From contig JAILNV010000252.1 of the NCBI GenBank assembly GCA_024691125.1, positions 1 to 41,790 on the forward strand: 41,790 nucleotides of DNA, read 5' to 3'. The DNA comes from Lachnospiraceae bacterium. Its GTDB lineage: Bacteria > Bacillota > Clostridia > Lachnospirales > Lachnospiraceae. The notes beneath the pieces are model-generated. The model ran no database searches. It was not told the origin of the DNA and saw nothing but the letters and a program-made list of their open reading frames with translations. This document shows, one piece after another, positions 1 through 8,847 of the stretch; the stretch's first letter is position 1; every line of letters begins with the position of its first letter. The position numbers were made by a program, and so were the translations under genes.

Positions 1-1224
1 TATTTACTGCTTGATGAATGGGATAATGACAGGAACTTCGTCGGCGGGGAGCTTAAGCTCACAGCCTCGAAATATGATGTTACCGTTATATGCAATTCCG
101 CAAAAGAAGACTTAAACCCCTTGGTTAAATACTCAATATATAAAAGACCCGGGAAGCTTAGCGCTGTCCTTAGTCTTATTAAGATGATATTTGACAAAGA
201 TTCATGGAAGGAATTCGGGAGAGTCCTTAAAGAGAAAGACGGTAGGTGTAAGAAGCTCTCAGAGGCTGTAAGGTTCTATATAAATGCTGATATGTTCCGG
301 GTATTTATGAAGAAGAACGGATTCCTTGAGGATAATGCGATCTATTATTCCTACTGGTATTTCTGGAAGTGCTATGCGGTTACTCATGAGATTGACAGAT
401 ATCCTGGAAGCAGGGTAATAACACGGACACATGAATATGATCTGTATGACTATACCAGTCCTTCGGGTTATCAGCCTTTCAAGGTTTCTATGGATGAAAA
501 GCTTGACTGCATTATATTCATAGCAGAGCATGGGCGGGATTATTATCTTAAGAAATATGGCAGGACGGCCGGTGAGAAATATAAGCTGTATCATCTGGGC
601 ACTGAGCAGTCTTGTAAAGTAAAGGCCAAAGAGGAACCGGAAGAGGGAAAGCCACGCGATGAGGAGCAGTCCGGTGTGATGACCATGGTCAGTTGCTCAA
701 GTATAATTACGAGGAAGAGAGTTGACCGTATAGCAGAGGCTCTGGGTCTGATAAACGATCTTGACGTCAGATGGTTGCATTTCGGAACTGGAGACTGTGA
801 AGACAAGCTGAAAAAACTGTGTGAGGATAAGCTTAAGGGTAAGAAAAATATAAGCTGTGAATTAAAGGGCTATGTTAAGAATGAAGAGCTTCATAAATTC
901 TATGAACAGACCCGTGTGGACTGCTTTATAACGGCATCATCCTCGGAAGGCAATCCGGTGTCCGTCATGGAAGCCATGTCTTACGGAATACCGGTAATAG
1001 CTCCGAATGTGTGTAACTTTCCGAATATGATAAAGGACTGTGGTATACTGGTCAGCGGGGAATGTACTCCCGGAGAACTGGCTGAGGCTATAAGGAAGAT
1101 AAAAAACATGCCTTCTGCCGAAACGGAACAGATGCGGTACAATGCATATAAATGCTGGGATGATAACTTTAATGCGGATAAGAATAACAGACGCTTCGTG
1201 GAAGAAGTGCTGGACAGGATATAG
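1..1224 (+). CDS. GT4-family glycosyltransferase, 5' end cut by window edge
   Basis: The reading frame is open from base 1 to the stop at 1222-1224, so the gene begins left of the window; the TTG at 121 is an internal Leu codon. The C-terminal half has the GT-B/GT4 nucleotide-sugar site: SSSEGNPVSVMEAMSYGIPV near 926-985, with the E-x7-E pair and the following small-residue PV strand. The upstream segment (DRNFVGGELKLTASKYDVTV) fits the end of an N-terminal Rossmann domain. No membrane segment is visible, so the enzyme is probably cytoplasmic or peripheral and adds a sugar from a nucleotide donor to a surface glycan precursor. An 86-nt gap with a nested inverted repeat separates it from the GT2 gene downstream. 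Donor and acceptor cannot be read from sequence. Confidence 0.85.
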   Translation, partial: YLLLDEWDNDRNFVGGELKLTASKYDVTVICNSAKEDLNPLVKYSIYKRPGKLSAVLSLIKMIFDKDSWKEFGRVLKEKDGRCKKLSEAVRFYINADMFRVFMKKNGFLEDNAIYYSYWYFWKCYAVTHEIDRYPGSRVITRTHEYDLYDYTSPSGYQPFKVSMDEKLDCIIFIAEHGRDYYLKKYGRTAGEKYKLYHLGTEQSCKVKAKEEPEEGKPRDEEQSGVMTMVSCSSIITRKRVDRIAEALGLINDLDVRWLHFGTGDCEDKLKKLCEDKLKGKKNISCELKGYVKNEELHKFYEQTRVDCFITASSSEGNPVSVMEAMSYGIPVIAPNVCNFPNMIKDCGILVSGECTPGELAEAIRKIKNMPSAETEQMRYNAYKCWDDNFNADKNNRRFVEEVLDRI

Positions 1225-1225
1225 G

Positions 1226-1268
1226 GGCAGTATGATCAGATCGTGAACGGATCCGTTAGGGTACTGCC
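1226..1268. repeat. Nested inverted repeat between two glycosyltransferase genes
   Basis: Outer arms GGCAGTA (1226-1232) and TACTGCC (1262-1268) are perfectly complementary. They enclose the 12-bp palindrome AACGGATCCGTT (1246-1257). No T-run follows, so it is not a simple intrinsic terminator. It could be an mRNA-stabilising or processing hairpin between cistrons. Confidence 0.4.
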
Positions 1269-1310
1269 GTAAGGGGGTTAAAGAGTGGAAAGGACGGAAG
1301 TAAGGAAATA

Positions 1311-2249
1311 ATGATAAGTTATGTGATACCCTGCTATAATTCGCATGAAACATTACCTCTCGTTATTGAGGGGATCGATGAGGCGATGAGTCAGAATATA
1401 GATGAAACATATGAGATTATACTGGTAAACGACTGCTCTCCGGATAATACCGGGGAAGTTATAGAAGAGCTCTGTAGTAAGAAACCGTATGTAAAGGGTG
1501 TGGAGCTTGTCAGGAATTTCGGACAGCATGCGGCTCTTATGGCCGGATTTCACTATGTTACGGGTGATATTGTCGTGTGTATGGATGATGACGGTCAGAC
1601 GCCCGCAGACGAAGCATGGAAGCTGATAGAACAGATTAAACTGGGTCATGATGTCGCATATGCGCGGTATAAAGAGAAGCATCACAGCGCGTTCAGGAAT
1701 ATTGGGAGCAGGATCAACGACATTATGGCTGATGTTATGCTTGGTAAACCCAGAGATCTGTATGTATCCAGTTATTTTGCGATCAGGAAATTTCTCGTTG
1801 ATGAGATGATCAAATACTCGAATCCATATCCTTATGTTATAGGACTGGTACTGCGTTCAACGAAGGATATAGTAAATGTTGATATAACGCATCATGAACG
1901 TATTTCAGGAACATCCGGTTATAATATTTCGAAGCTTATCGGGCTATGGATGAACGGCTTCACCGCATTCAGCATTAAGCCGCTGAGAATTGCTACCTGC
2001 TGCGGCGCCGTTATGGCAATAGGCGGGTTTATCTATGGTATCATAACTATTATACGAAAGCTGCTGGGGCTTAATTATATCCTCGGATACAGCGGAATGA
2101 TAACGATGCTGACGGTGATCGGAGGTATCCTGCTTCTGATGCTTGGTATAATAGGAGAGTATATCGGAAGGATATATATTTCGCTTAACAGTTCACCACA
2201 GTTCATCGTCAGAAGAGTCATGAATGAATCTGTTCAGCATGAGCAGTGA
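1311..2249 (+). CDS. GT2 polyprenyl-phosphate glycosyltransferase (GtrB/DPM1-like), copy 1
   Basis: A 312-residue GT-A enzyme. The N-terminus YVIPCYNSHETLP, the nucleotide-sugar motif EIILVNDCSPDNT and the metal-binding MDDDGQTP segment are the usual GT2 signatures. The last ~90 residues contain two hydrophobic segments (about 220-250 and 255-285), the architecture of GtrB, ArnC and YfdH enzymes that transfer sugar from a nucleotide to undecaprenyl phosphate at the inner membrane face. The ATG is preceded by AAGGAAAT. It is more diverged from the two other GtrB-like enzymes in the window (9737-10726 and 13960-14931) than those are from each other. The sugar is unknown. It probably supplies a lipid-linked donor to a membrane glycosyltransferase encoded nearby. 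Confidence 0.85.
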   Translation: MISYVIPCYNSHETLPLVIEGIDEAMSQNIDETYEIILVNDCSPDNTGEVIEELCSKKPYVKGVELVRNFGQHAALMAGFHYVTGDIVVCMDDDGQTPADEAWKLIEQIKLGHDVAYARYKEKHHSAFRNIGSRINDIMADVMLGKPRDLYVSSYFAIRKFLVDEMIKYSNPYPYVIGLVLRSTKDIVNVDITHHERISGTSGYNISKLIGLWMNGFTAFSIKPLRIATCCGAVMAIGGFIYGIITIIRKLLGLNYILGYSGMITMLTVIGGILLLMLGIIGEYIGRIYISLNSSPQFIVRRVMNESVQHEQ

Positions 2250-2282
2250 TCCGAAATAAGGAAGAAAGGATGCGATATGGGA

Positions 2283-3470
2283 TCAGGATGTTCTTTTGAT
2301 GATCTCACCTACGTAACCGTTATACTGAAGCTTGTTTTTGGCATGATCATACATTTCTTTCCTATAGTCAGGGTGGTTGTTTCTGATCTCTTCATACCAC
2401 CGGATTATTGCGTTTAAGTCGATATCCGCATCGGTATCCTTCATAAAATAATAGTAAGGATAATCCGCCGGGAAGGATGAATCGGTACAGGTCGAGAACA
2501 TGGGCAGACCGAGACCGCAGTAATCCTTATGTTTGATGGCGTGAGTCTCCATGACCCCATATTCGGAGCCGGATAACTGTCCCACAGCTATATGGCAATC
2601 CTCGGCGATCCTGTTGATCTCAGATATCTGAAGAAAGCCTTGAAAGTCTATCATATCCGCTATTCCTATATCTGCTGCCAGCTGTTTCATGGCTGTGTAC
2701 TCGGGAGATTCGGGAGAAGCTACTGTAAGATGCAGCCTGTGCGGACCCTTATAATCCCTGATCGCATAAAGGATACGTTCACTTCTGTGCCAGCTCTGCA
2801 TGTTGGCGATCATTAGCATATTTATCGTGGCTGATGCCGAATCAAGAGGAGGCATATCATGTATTGAATAATTGGATATATCAATTCCGTTCTCGAATAA
2901 CAGCCAGTCGGGATCGGGTCTGCCGTGCTGATACAGGCAGCAGGAGGTTACGCTTATATGTTTTTTGCACCGTCTGTAGGTAAACATCTCCAGCTTATCC
3001 CTTAATGCATACAGCCTGTTTGAGGGTATATCAAAGGGGAAGGTGGGGATTTCATATACTATACGGCATTTCTTTGAAAGATGCTTGAAATGGGGACCCG
3101 CATATACTATCTTGGACATTAGGCGTCTCATGTAAACAATGTTAAAATCATTATCCGAAGCATAGTCGAACAGATATCTGAAAGCACCGAAGTAAGCTGT
3201 CCCAAAGGGTTCTTTGTCAAGGATCTGTGAGGCTTGCGTTGTCAGTGTGTATGAAGCAGAGGCATTATCAGCCATTGTATCCGCTACCGTATCCCCGCTC
3301 GTTTCTTTATCCGTATAGACCACCCTGTATATTTCACATTTCAACTCTTTGCCTTCGTCGATTATAGTTGCCGCATAGGTCTCGTAGCCGAAATGAGCGA
3401 AGCTCTTAAGCTGTGCAAGCGTCTTGTGTCCGTATTTATCAAACCAAAGATTTATGGATAGTATTTTCAT
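2283..3470 (-). CDS. Putative GT-B glycosyltransferase (GT4-like)
   Basis: About 395 residues beginning MKILSINLWFDKYGHKT, with a C-terminal GT4-like domain: the strand DFQGFLQISEINRIAEDC, then an acidic and basic stretch (ETHAIKHKDYCGLGLPMF) at the position of the donor-binding K-x-x-E-Y-x-x-x-G-L-P motif. I chose the ATG at 3470 because GAGGAGA lies about 13 nt upstream; an in-frame ATG at 3491 has no Shine-Dalgarno. The gene lies 42 nt downstream of the CotH-like gene on the same strand and probably shares its promoter. It converges on the GT2 gene at 1311-2249 with a 33-nt gap. A stretch near residues 75-90 is Ala/Asp/Thr-rich and probably a loop insertion. Substrate unknown. Confidence 0.7.
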   Translation of the reverse strand: MKILSINLWFDKYGHKTLAQLKSFAHFGYETYAATIIDEGKELKCEIYRVVYTDKETSGDTVADTMADNASASYTLTTQASQILDKEPFGTAYFGAFRYLFDYASDNDFNIVYMRRLMSKIVYAGPHFKHLSKKCRIVYEIPTFPFDIPSNRLYALRDKLEMFTYRRCKKHISVTSCCLYQHGRPDPDWLLFENGIDISNYSIHDMPPLDSASATINMLMIANMQSWHRSERILYAIRDYKGPHRLHLTVASPESPEYTAMKQLAADIGIADMIDFQGFLQISEINRIAEDCHIAVGQLSGSEYGVMETHAIKHKDYCGLGLPMFSTCTDSSFPADYPYYYFMKDTDADIDLNAIIRWYEEIRNNHPDYRKEMYDHAKNKLQYNGYVGEIIKRTS

Positions 3471-3512
3471 GTTGCTGTTCTGTCTCCTCATTATGTTTGG
3501 ATTGGGATTACG

Positions 3513-5612
3513 TTACTTTACCGAGATCACACAGTCGTTATCAGGGAGCAGAGTAACAGAAGTACTGCTCTGCTCAATAACGGTACCGTTACTTATGCTC
3601 CAATGATCTGCAGTGAACCCTTCGTCCGAAACGGCTGTCACGGTAACAGGTATACCCCGAAAATATAAGCCGTGATATTCCTTTGACATTATAATATTGC
3701 TGTTGTTTATCTTAAAGGTTGACGTTTCATTGTCTGAAAGCACCGTTACATTAACCGGTCCGGATAATCCGAAACCGTTCATTATCTGTTCCGGGAAGAT
3801 ATCATATCTTTCCAGGAACCATTCTTCAACATTATCTATGGACTGATTTACATACTCAACGGGATCCATGAATCTTGCTATGGCTTCAGGACCGAAGCGA
3901 AGCATGGAATAGGGAACCAGTAAGCCATACTCTGCCCGGAATTCGGGAATGGTATTTCTGACTCTGTTCACTTCAAAATCAATATTACGCATATCACACA
4001 GTTCTGTTATAAACAGGTTTCTGAATTCTTCATTACGGAGCAGTGAGCATAGAAGCCTGCTGCCGGTGGATGAGCTGTTAATATCACATGCAACGTTTAT
4101 TATATCCGCATCTGATCCTACATCCTCATATATTCCCGAGGAATAATCCGTATCAAAGCACATCATACGCCATTTGCCGTCACCGCATGCATGCTGTTTG
4201 TCAATCCGGCGTACCCGCCACATTTCCCAATTGTTGTCATTGAGAAAAATGCTGTCACGGTTACAGATATAGATATTCAGCGCACAATACCCTGCAAAGC
4301 TCTCCATATCCAGCATTTCGGATGCACGGTCGTAATTGCCGGGATCGCTCATGTCATTACCCGTAATGAAATCCATCATTTCATTAAACATGGGCATATC
4401 TTCTTCCATGCCCTCGTCAATCCTGCCGTTCTTTACCGTTATAACATTATTATCGTCTATTCCGTAATTATACTCTATATAATGACCGCTATAGTCTTCA
4501 CACAGAGTGTAGCAGCCCCAGTATTCTCCGTCTATAAAAAGAACAACAGGTTCACTGTCCTGTGTTTCGAAGTCATGGGAGCTTACCATTTTCTGAATGA
4601 ACGGATCCCGTATCTTCCCGTAATCGCAGTCATTTCCACCATTTCTGAGAACGAAAGAGTTATATTTCGTCACCTCGCCCGTTCCGTCAGATCGCAGATT
4701 ACCGGGAATCATATCATATTCAATATATTTGCTCCCGTACTTTTTGCGGCATTTAAGCCGGAAGCTTTTCTGGGTATTGTTTCTGCTTCCGCCACCCATT
4801 ATCCGCATTCCGAGATCTGTTGTAAAACCTTCACTTCCATCGTACGGCATGTATTCGATAGTTGCGGGCCTTTCCCATTCGGTTCCTCTGTTTGAGTAAT
4901 TGCCGGATGGCTCGTCAGGATTAAATACAGGATCAATTCCCCCATTCGTATAATCCTCACCGGATAGAGCATATGCAGGTTCTATATTTCCTTCGGAGGC
5001 ATTGTACTGCGCTGCCCACTCAAGCCACTCATCATAAGTTCTGCCCAATACATATATACCATCGTCATATGAAAACAGATTATCGTAATCGGTATACATC
5101 GACAGTACGGGAGCTGTACCGAAAGCAGCCGTTCTGTCAATTCCTATGAAATATGTGCCGCTTGCCACTCCGCTGGTCCTTCCGCCGGGAAGTATGGCGA
5201 TGGCCCTGACAACGGTAGCTTTTATCACAGACACGCCGGGGACATAATCCTCATATGGGTTTACACCTGTTATTGCACTTAAATAATTGGAATAACCGCT
5301 CCTGTTTTCCAATATGAAGCCTTCCGTATACGGCTCCGAGTCGGCAGTCGGTATGCTGCCGTCAAAGGTGCAGTAGATCTTTGCGTCAGGATCAGGATAA
5401 CTGATGGTAAGCTCGAAGGGTCCGGCATAGAATCCGCTCTTAACATTAAACACGGGTCTGTCATTCCGGTCCACAGATCCCTGAGAATAAGCCGCCCGAC
5501 CGGCATGCACGAATGAGAAGTCTCCGTTAAAGTATGTCAGTAAGCTCACGATCGCTATACAAAGTGCGCACAATACGGCAATTATATTTTTATAATTATC
5601 TGTCTTAAACAT
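3513..5612 (-). CDS. Exported CotH-kinase-like protein with chitobiase C-terminal-type domain
   Basis: A 699-residue protein with an N-terminal hydrophobic segment (about 9-27) that serves as signal or anchor. Residues about 55-150 match the chitobiase/hexosaminidase C-terminal-like fold (FYAGPFELTIS, then IYCTFDGSIPTADSEPY). The CotH-type kinase region follows at about 240-610: RIMGGGSRNNTQKSFRLK, FVLRNGGNDCDYGKIRD, NRDSIFLNDNNWEMW and the acidic metal-binding strand KWRMMCFDTDYSSG. The last 80 residues (FTADHWSISNGT) resemble a bacterial repeat domain. CotH proteins are atypical protein kinases, best known from Bacillus spores; here the setting is a glycan cluster and the protein is predicted outside the membrane, so its substrate may be another surface protein. 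The start has only a weak Shine-Dalgarno. Transcribed from the promoter at 5655-5683. Confidence 0.8.
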   Translation of the reverse strand: MFKTDNYKNIIAVLCALCIAIVSLLTYFNGDFSFVHAGRAAYSQGSVDRNDRPVFNVKSGFYAGPFELTISYPDPDAKIYCTFDGSIPTADSEPYTEGFILENRSGYSNYLSAITGVNPYEDYVPGVSVIKATVVRAIAILPGGRTSGVASGTYFIGIDRTAAFGTAPVLSMYTDYDNLFSYDDGIYVLGRTYDEWLEWAAQYNASEGNIEPAYALSGEDYTNGGIDPVFNPDEPSGNYSNRGTEWERPATIEYMPYDGSEGFTTDLGMRIMGGGSRNNTQKSFRLKCRKKYGSKYIEYDMIPGNLRSDGTGEVTKYNSFVLRNGGNDCDYGKIRDPFIQKMVSSHDFETQDSEPVVLFIDGEYWGCYTLCEDYSGHYIEYNYGIDDNNVITVKNGRIDEGMEEDMPMFNEMMDFITGNDMSDPGNYDRASEMLDMESFAGYCALNIYICNRDSIFLNDNNWEMWRVRRIDKQHACGDGKWRMMCFDTDYSSGIYEDVGSDADIINVACDINSSSTGSRLLCSLLRNEEFRNLFITELCDMRNIDFEVNRVRNTIPEFRAEYGLLVPYSMLRFGPEAIARFMDPVEYVNQSIDNVEEWFLERYDIFPEQIMNGFGLSGPVNVTVLSDNETSTFKINNSNIIMSKEYHGLYFRGIPVTVTAVSDEGFTADHWSISNGTVIEQSSTSVTLLPDNDCVISVK

Positions 5613-5654
5613 TCTTTTATATTCTATATCCTTATATGGTCACAGATATTTTAA

Positions 5655-5683
5655 ATTATAGTGTATAGGTATGACCAAATCAA
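5655..5683 (-). promoter_or_regulatory. Sigma-A-type promoter for the CotH-like operon
   Basis: On the minus strand TTGATT (5683-5678), a 17-bp spacer and a perfect TATAAT (5660-5655). Predicted start near 5648, about 35 nt before the ATG at 5612. It is divergent from and adjacent to the promoter at 5717-5748. Confidence 0.65.
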
Positions 5684-5716
5684 GAATAACAAACTCTATA
5701 TTTGTTACAATATTAC

Positions 5717-5748
5717 TTGAAAATCACATTGTTTTTGTGTATTATAAT
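5717..5748 (+). promoter_or_regulatory. Putative promoter for the secreted Ig-like protein
   Basis: TTGAAA at 5717-5722 is followed after 17 bp by TATTAT (5740-5745), which overlaps a perfect TATAAT at 5743-5748 (20-bp spacing). Either gives a start about 20-25 nt before the ATG at 5776, with AAGGAGGA between. Confidence 0.55.
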
Positions 5749-5775
5749 ATCACAACAAGAAAGGAGGATATAATT

Positions 5776-6615
5776 ATGAAAAAATATACAAAGATAAGAA
5801 TGTTGTGCGGTTTTATTGCAGCTGTTTTGGTGACAGCTTCCGCTTCAGCAGTTAAAGTATCAGCCGCTCCCAGTCCTGAGGATATTCAGAAGCAGATTGC
5901 GCAGAATGTCCAGGAAGCAATTGATTACACGATTGAGCATCAGGAGAAAGAGCAGGTTGCACCTCAGCCTGAGTGGCCTTATCCTTACAACCCTTATTGG
6001 TGGGAGCATCATCACAAGGATCCGTACTGGTGGTTCTACGGCCCGTGGAGTATGGAGCTTGAGGTAGGAAGCAGTCAGAACATTAATCTGCATGGACGGG
6101 GCAGCTTCCAGTCAACCAACGGCGGTATTGCCAGTGTGGACTATAATGGCAATGTTACCGGTATACATGAAGGTCATTGTGATATAATAGTTACATCCTA
6201 TGACGGCGGTGGAATAGCATATGTTCACGTTCATGTAAGGGGAGAGCGCAGAAACGACAAGAAGGATAATAACAATACGGTTGTATATGTACAGCAGCCG
6301 GTATACAATGCCGTAAATGCCAATGCATCATGGCTTGCGATAGCTACCAACCTTGTAGTGGCAGCACCCAAGAACGGTACAGTTAATCTTTCATCGTTAA
6401 CGCCTCTTAATTTAGATGCTAACTTTGCAAACTTACTGAAGCTTCGTCCCGATGTTACCGTAAACATTACATATGGTTTCAATGGACATACATTCCTGCT
6501 TACCATACCGAGAGGTTATAATCTTACAAGCAGACTTAATGCAGCAGGATGTGTTGATTTCGTAACCCTGTCTAATGTTGTGGACGGGAAGATAATGTGC
6601 AGGCTGCTTTACTGA
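5776..6615 (+). CDS. Small secreted protein with Ig-like (BIG2-type) domain and aromatic-rich linker
   Basis: 279 residues from the ATG at 5776, chosen because AAAGGAGGAT sits 8 nt upstream; the frame is open further upstream without a ribosome site. A typical signal peptide (MKKYTKIRMLCGFIAAVLV, cleavage likely after KVSAA near residue 32) is followed by a helical Glu/Gln segment. Next comes a Trp/Tyr/His/Pro-rich stretch (YPYNPYWWEHHHKDPYWWFY, about 75-94). A BIG2-like beta domain (SMELEVGSSQNINLHGRG, then ASVDYNGNVTGIHEGHCDI) spans about 94-155. A basic linker leads to a C-terminal ~80-residue domain I do not recognise. No LPXTG motif, cell-wall-binding repeat or TM tail is visible, so attachment would be non-covalent. 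It is monocistronic, bounded by its own promoter and a strong terminator. Confidence 0.75.
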   Translation: MKKYTKIRMLCGFIAAVLVTASASAVKVSAAPSPEDIQKQIAQNVQEAIDYTIEHQEKEQVAPQPEWPYPYNPYWWEHHHKDPYWWFYGPWSMELEVGSSQNINLHGRGSFQSTNGGIASVDYNGNVTGIHEGHCDIIVTSYDGGGIAYVHVHVRGERRNDKKDNNNTVVYVQQPVYNAVNANASWLAIATNLVVAAPKNGTVNLSSLTPLNLDANFANLLKLRPDVTVNITYGFNGHTFLLTIPRGYNLTSRLNAAGCVDFVTLSNVVDGKIMCRLLY

Positions 6616-6652
6616 TATCTGTACAGCAATACTTAATTGAATAATATTTTTA

Positions 6653-6686
6653 CCCCCGTGACCCGTTACCGGTCATGGGGGTTTTT
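6653..6686 (+). terminator. Rho-independent terminator
   Basis: Stem CCCCCGTGACC (6653-6663) and GGTCATGGGGG (6671-6681), 11 bp with one G-U pair, a 7-nt loop and a following T5 run. It ends the transcript of the secreted protein gene. Confidence 0.9.
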
Positions 6687-6715
6687 GCGTATGAGAACAG
6701 TTTGATACGTGATAC

Positions 6716-6744
6716 TTGAAGCCAAATTATAAAAATGGTATATT
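6716..6744 (+). promoter_or_regulatory. Promoter for the GT-C-like membrane protein
   Basis: TTGAAG (6716-6721), a 17-bp spacer and TATATT (6739-6744), lying just after the terminator. Predicted start near 6751, giving a leader of about 30 nt with AAGGAG before the ATG at 6780. Confidence 0.6.
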
Positions 6745-6779
6745 TCTATTCATAAAAGCAGACTGAAGGAGTTATGTTC

Positions 6780-8822
6780 ATGAGCGATAGCAGAGTATCA
6801 TCGAATAAGAAAATAACATATATTTTATTGGCAATTCTCTGGATCCAGATTATTTTTATCGTATGGATCAATCTGTTTAAGTGCCACGACTTTGTTGAGC
6901 ATGATGCCTCTATGTTATACAGCCACACGATACATATGTGGGAACAGGAAAAGCTTGTAATACCCAATTACCAGGAGGAGACCTTCTTTCATCTGGATAC
7001 ATCATGTATTCTGGCTCTTCCTCTTTACGGACTGACTCACGATATTTTTCTGGCATACGGAATAAGCAATATTATCTTCCTGTTGCTTACGCTGCTTATA
7101 ATGAACGATCTGTTAAAACGGCTCCATGTAAAGGATATGTACCGTTATGCAGGTCTGCTTCTGTATATAATTCCGTATCGTCTCGGCCTGGCCCAGTATC
7201 TGAATATGCTTTTCTTCGAATGCAGCTTTTATAATGTATGCATACTCGTGACGGTACTGGCGATCGACCTGTTCCTTTATAAAAAGCCGGAAACAAATGA
7301 CAGGAAGGAGAGCCTGCGGTATTTGGCAATGCTTGTCATCTATGCGCTGTTTACGGTGCTGACAGCTTTCTCAAGAGGAACCTATACACTTCTTGTAGCG
7401 CTTCTGCCGGCTATCCTGTGTTATGCTCTGGACGTGATCCTCTCTCCGGAGGGGCTGCGACATATTGAAAGATCGAAGGTTGTCGTTATCTTTGTTACAT
7501 TTGCCGCATATGCCGCCGGTATGGGATATGCAAGAATGAAAGGATTTGTACCTAACAAAACAGGATATAAGCTTGTATATGTAAGAGACCTTGTAGATAA
7601 TTTCATCGGTGTGATATGGGGGCATTTCTGTATTTTCATAGGGCTTACGAATCCGGATGTATTTACTAAAGAAGGTATCTTCCAGCTGATCCTTACAGCG
7701 TATGCAATTCTTATCATCATAATGATCGTCTTTAACTTAAAGCATGCATTTAAAGATGAAGAATATTCAAGTGCACTTCGTTACCTGACGATAATATACC
7801 TTTGGAACTGTGCGATCCTCGGGTTGACGGAGAGCCATGACAGTACCTGGGGATTTCCGGAAAGATATCTGCTTCCTGGATTTGTTCCGCTGCTACTATC
7901 GGCACCCATTATGCTTACATATATGGAGAAGATAAAGAGAGATCTGCTCAGGCAGTGTACCTTTCTTGTGGTATCAGTGCTGACATGCTTGACTCTGGGT
8001 GTATGTAACTTAAATGCCATGGAGAAGATATGGCAGACGAATGTAGACCTGCAGGGAGTAAGAGAGGTTCTCTCTTACGCAAGGGCAAACGGTATAGATA
8101 CGGTATTCTTTGTTAATGATTTCAATGCGGCGCTCATTTCAAGAAGCCTGGATCCCGGACTTCATGTTGCCCCGGTAGATAAGCTTGATGACGGAAGCAT
8201 CATAATCAATACAAGGGAAGACTATGCATCTGCCCATGACCGCGGAAGCTATTCGGATGATAACCTCCTTGCCATGACCTGGTATGAACAGCCGGAGAAC
8301 GTATTCAGTGATTATCAGATAAGTTCTTATCAGTATGTGGGTGATGTTAAGGATTATCATCTTTATCGTGCCGGCTCGAACAAGTTCGATGATATGTCCG
8401 GCTTCCCAATTGATGATCATCATATTTATAAAACAACGGATTTCTGTTATTCACCCGGATATCAGGCAACAGGCAATATAGATCTGTACGGTTATCTTGA
8501 AGCAACGGGTGTGGGTGACTATGTATTGACGAGTCCGTTTCTTGATGCGCCATATGCTGCATGCAATGTATCTTTGACATATGAAATGGGTCATAAAACA
8601 GCTGATGGAGAGACGGAAGCTTCAGCAGGGAATGAGCGCGCGGTCGGAAAGCTTATGCTGCTTGATCAGGATGGTAATGAAATAAAATCAGCTGACATAG
8701 TAAGCGGCAGCGAAAGCGTATCCGTCACCGCAGATCCTTCGCAGCCGTGTTTCGTGGCTGTATGGCTTGACAAAGGAGAAAAGGTTACTCTCTGCAGGCT
8801 TGATTTTGAAATGATGCTATAG
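6780..8822 (+). CDS. Large polytopic membrane protein, GT-C glycosyltransferase-like
   Basis: 680 residues. I chose the ATG at 6780 over the one 6 nt upstream because AAGGAG is then 8 nt away. TM1 (about 15-34) is followed by an extracytoplasmic loop with acidic residues (HDFVEHDASMLYSHT), the place where GT-C enzymes carry their catalytic D/E. About ten more hydrophobic segments run to residue ~425. The final ~250 residues are soluble and probably outside, and include a beta-rich region near the end. This layout fits GT-C transferases (ArnT, PMT and related polysaccharide-modifying enzymes) that use polyprenyl-phosphate sugars, which suits the three GT2 lipid-sugar synthases nearby. I do not recognise a specific family. 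It has its own promoter and converges with the deacetylase gene, 25 nt apart. Confidence 0.6.
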   Translation: MSDSRVSSNKKITYILLAILWIQIIFIVWINLFKCHDFVEHDASMLYSHTIHMWEQEKLVIPNYQEETFFHLDTSCILALPLYGLTHDIFLAYGISNIIFLLLTLLIMNDLLKRLHVKDMYRYAGLLLYIIPYRLGLAQYLNMLFFECSFYNVCILVTVLAIDLFLYKKPETNDRKESLRYLAMLVIYALFTVLTAFSRGTYTLLVALLPAILCYALDVILSPEGLRHIERSKVVVIFVTFAAYAAGMGYARMKGFVPNKTGYKLVYVRDLVDNFIGVIWGHFCIFIGLTNPDVFTKEGIFQLILTAYAILIIIMIVFNLKHAFKDEEYSSALRYLTIIYLWNCAILGLTESHDSTWGFPERYLLPGFVPLLLSAPIMLTYMEKIKRDLLRQCTFLVVSVLTCLTLGVCNLNAMEKIWQTNVDLQGVREVLSYARANGIDTVFFVNDFNAALISRSLDPGLHVAPVDKLDDGSIIINTREDYASAHDRGSYSDDNLLAMTWYEQPENVFSDYQISSYQYVGDVKDYHLYRAGSNKFDDMSGFPIDDHHIYKTTDFCYSPGYQATGNIDLYGYLEATGVGDYVLTSPFLDAPYAACNVSLTYEMGHKTADGETEASAGNERAVGKLMLLDQDGNEIKSADIVSGSESVSVTADPSQPCFVAVWLDKGEKVTLCRLDFEMML

Positions 8823-8847
8823 AAAGGTTACCTGTATAATACAGAAT

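Noticed and set aside
4191-4895. 234-codon plus-strand frame opposite the CotH-like gene
   Set aside because: It is the antisense of a well-supported protein, has no ribosome site and shows no recognisable domain.
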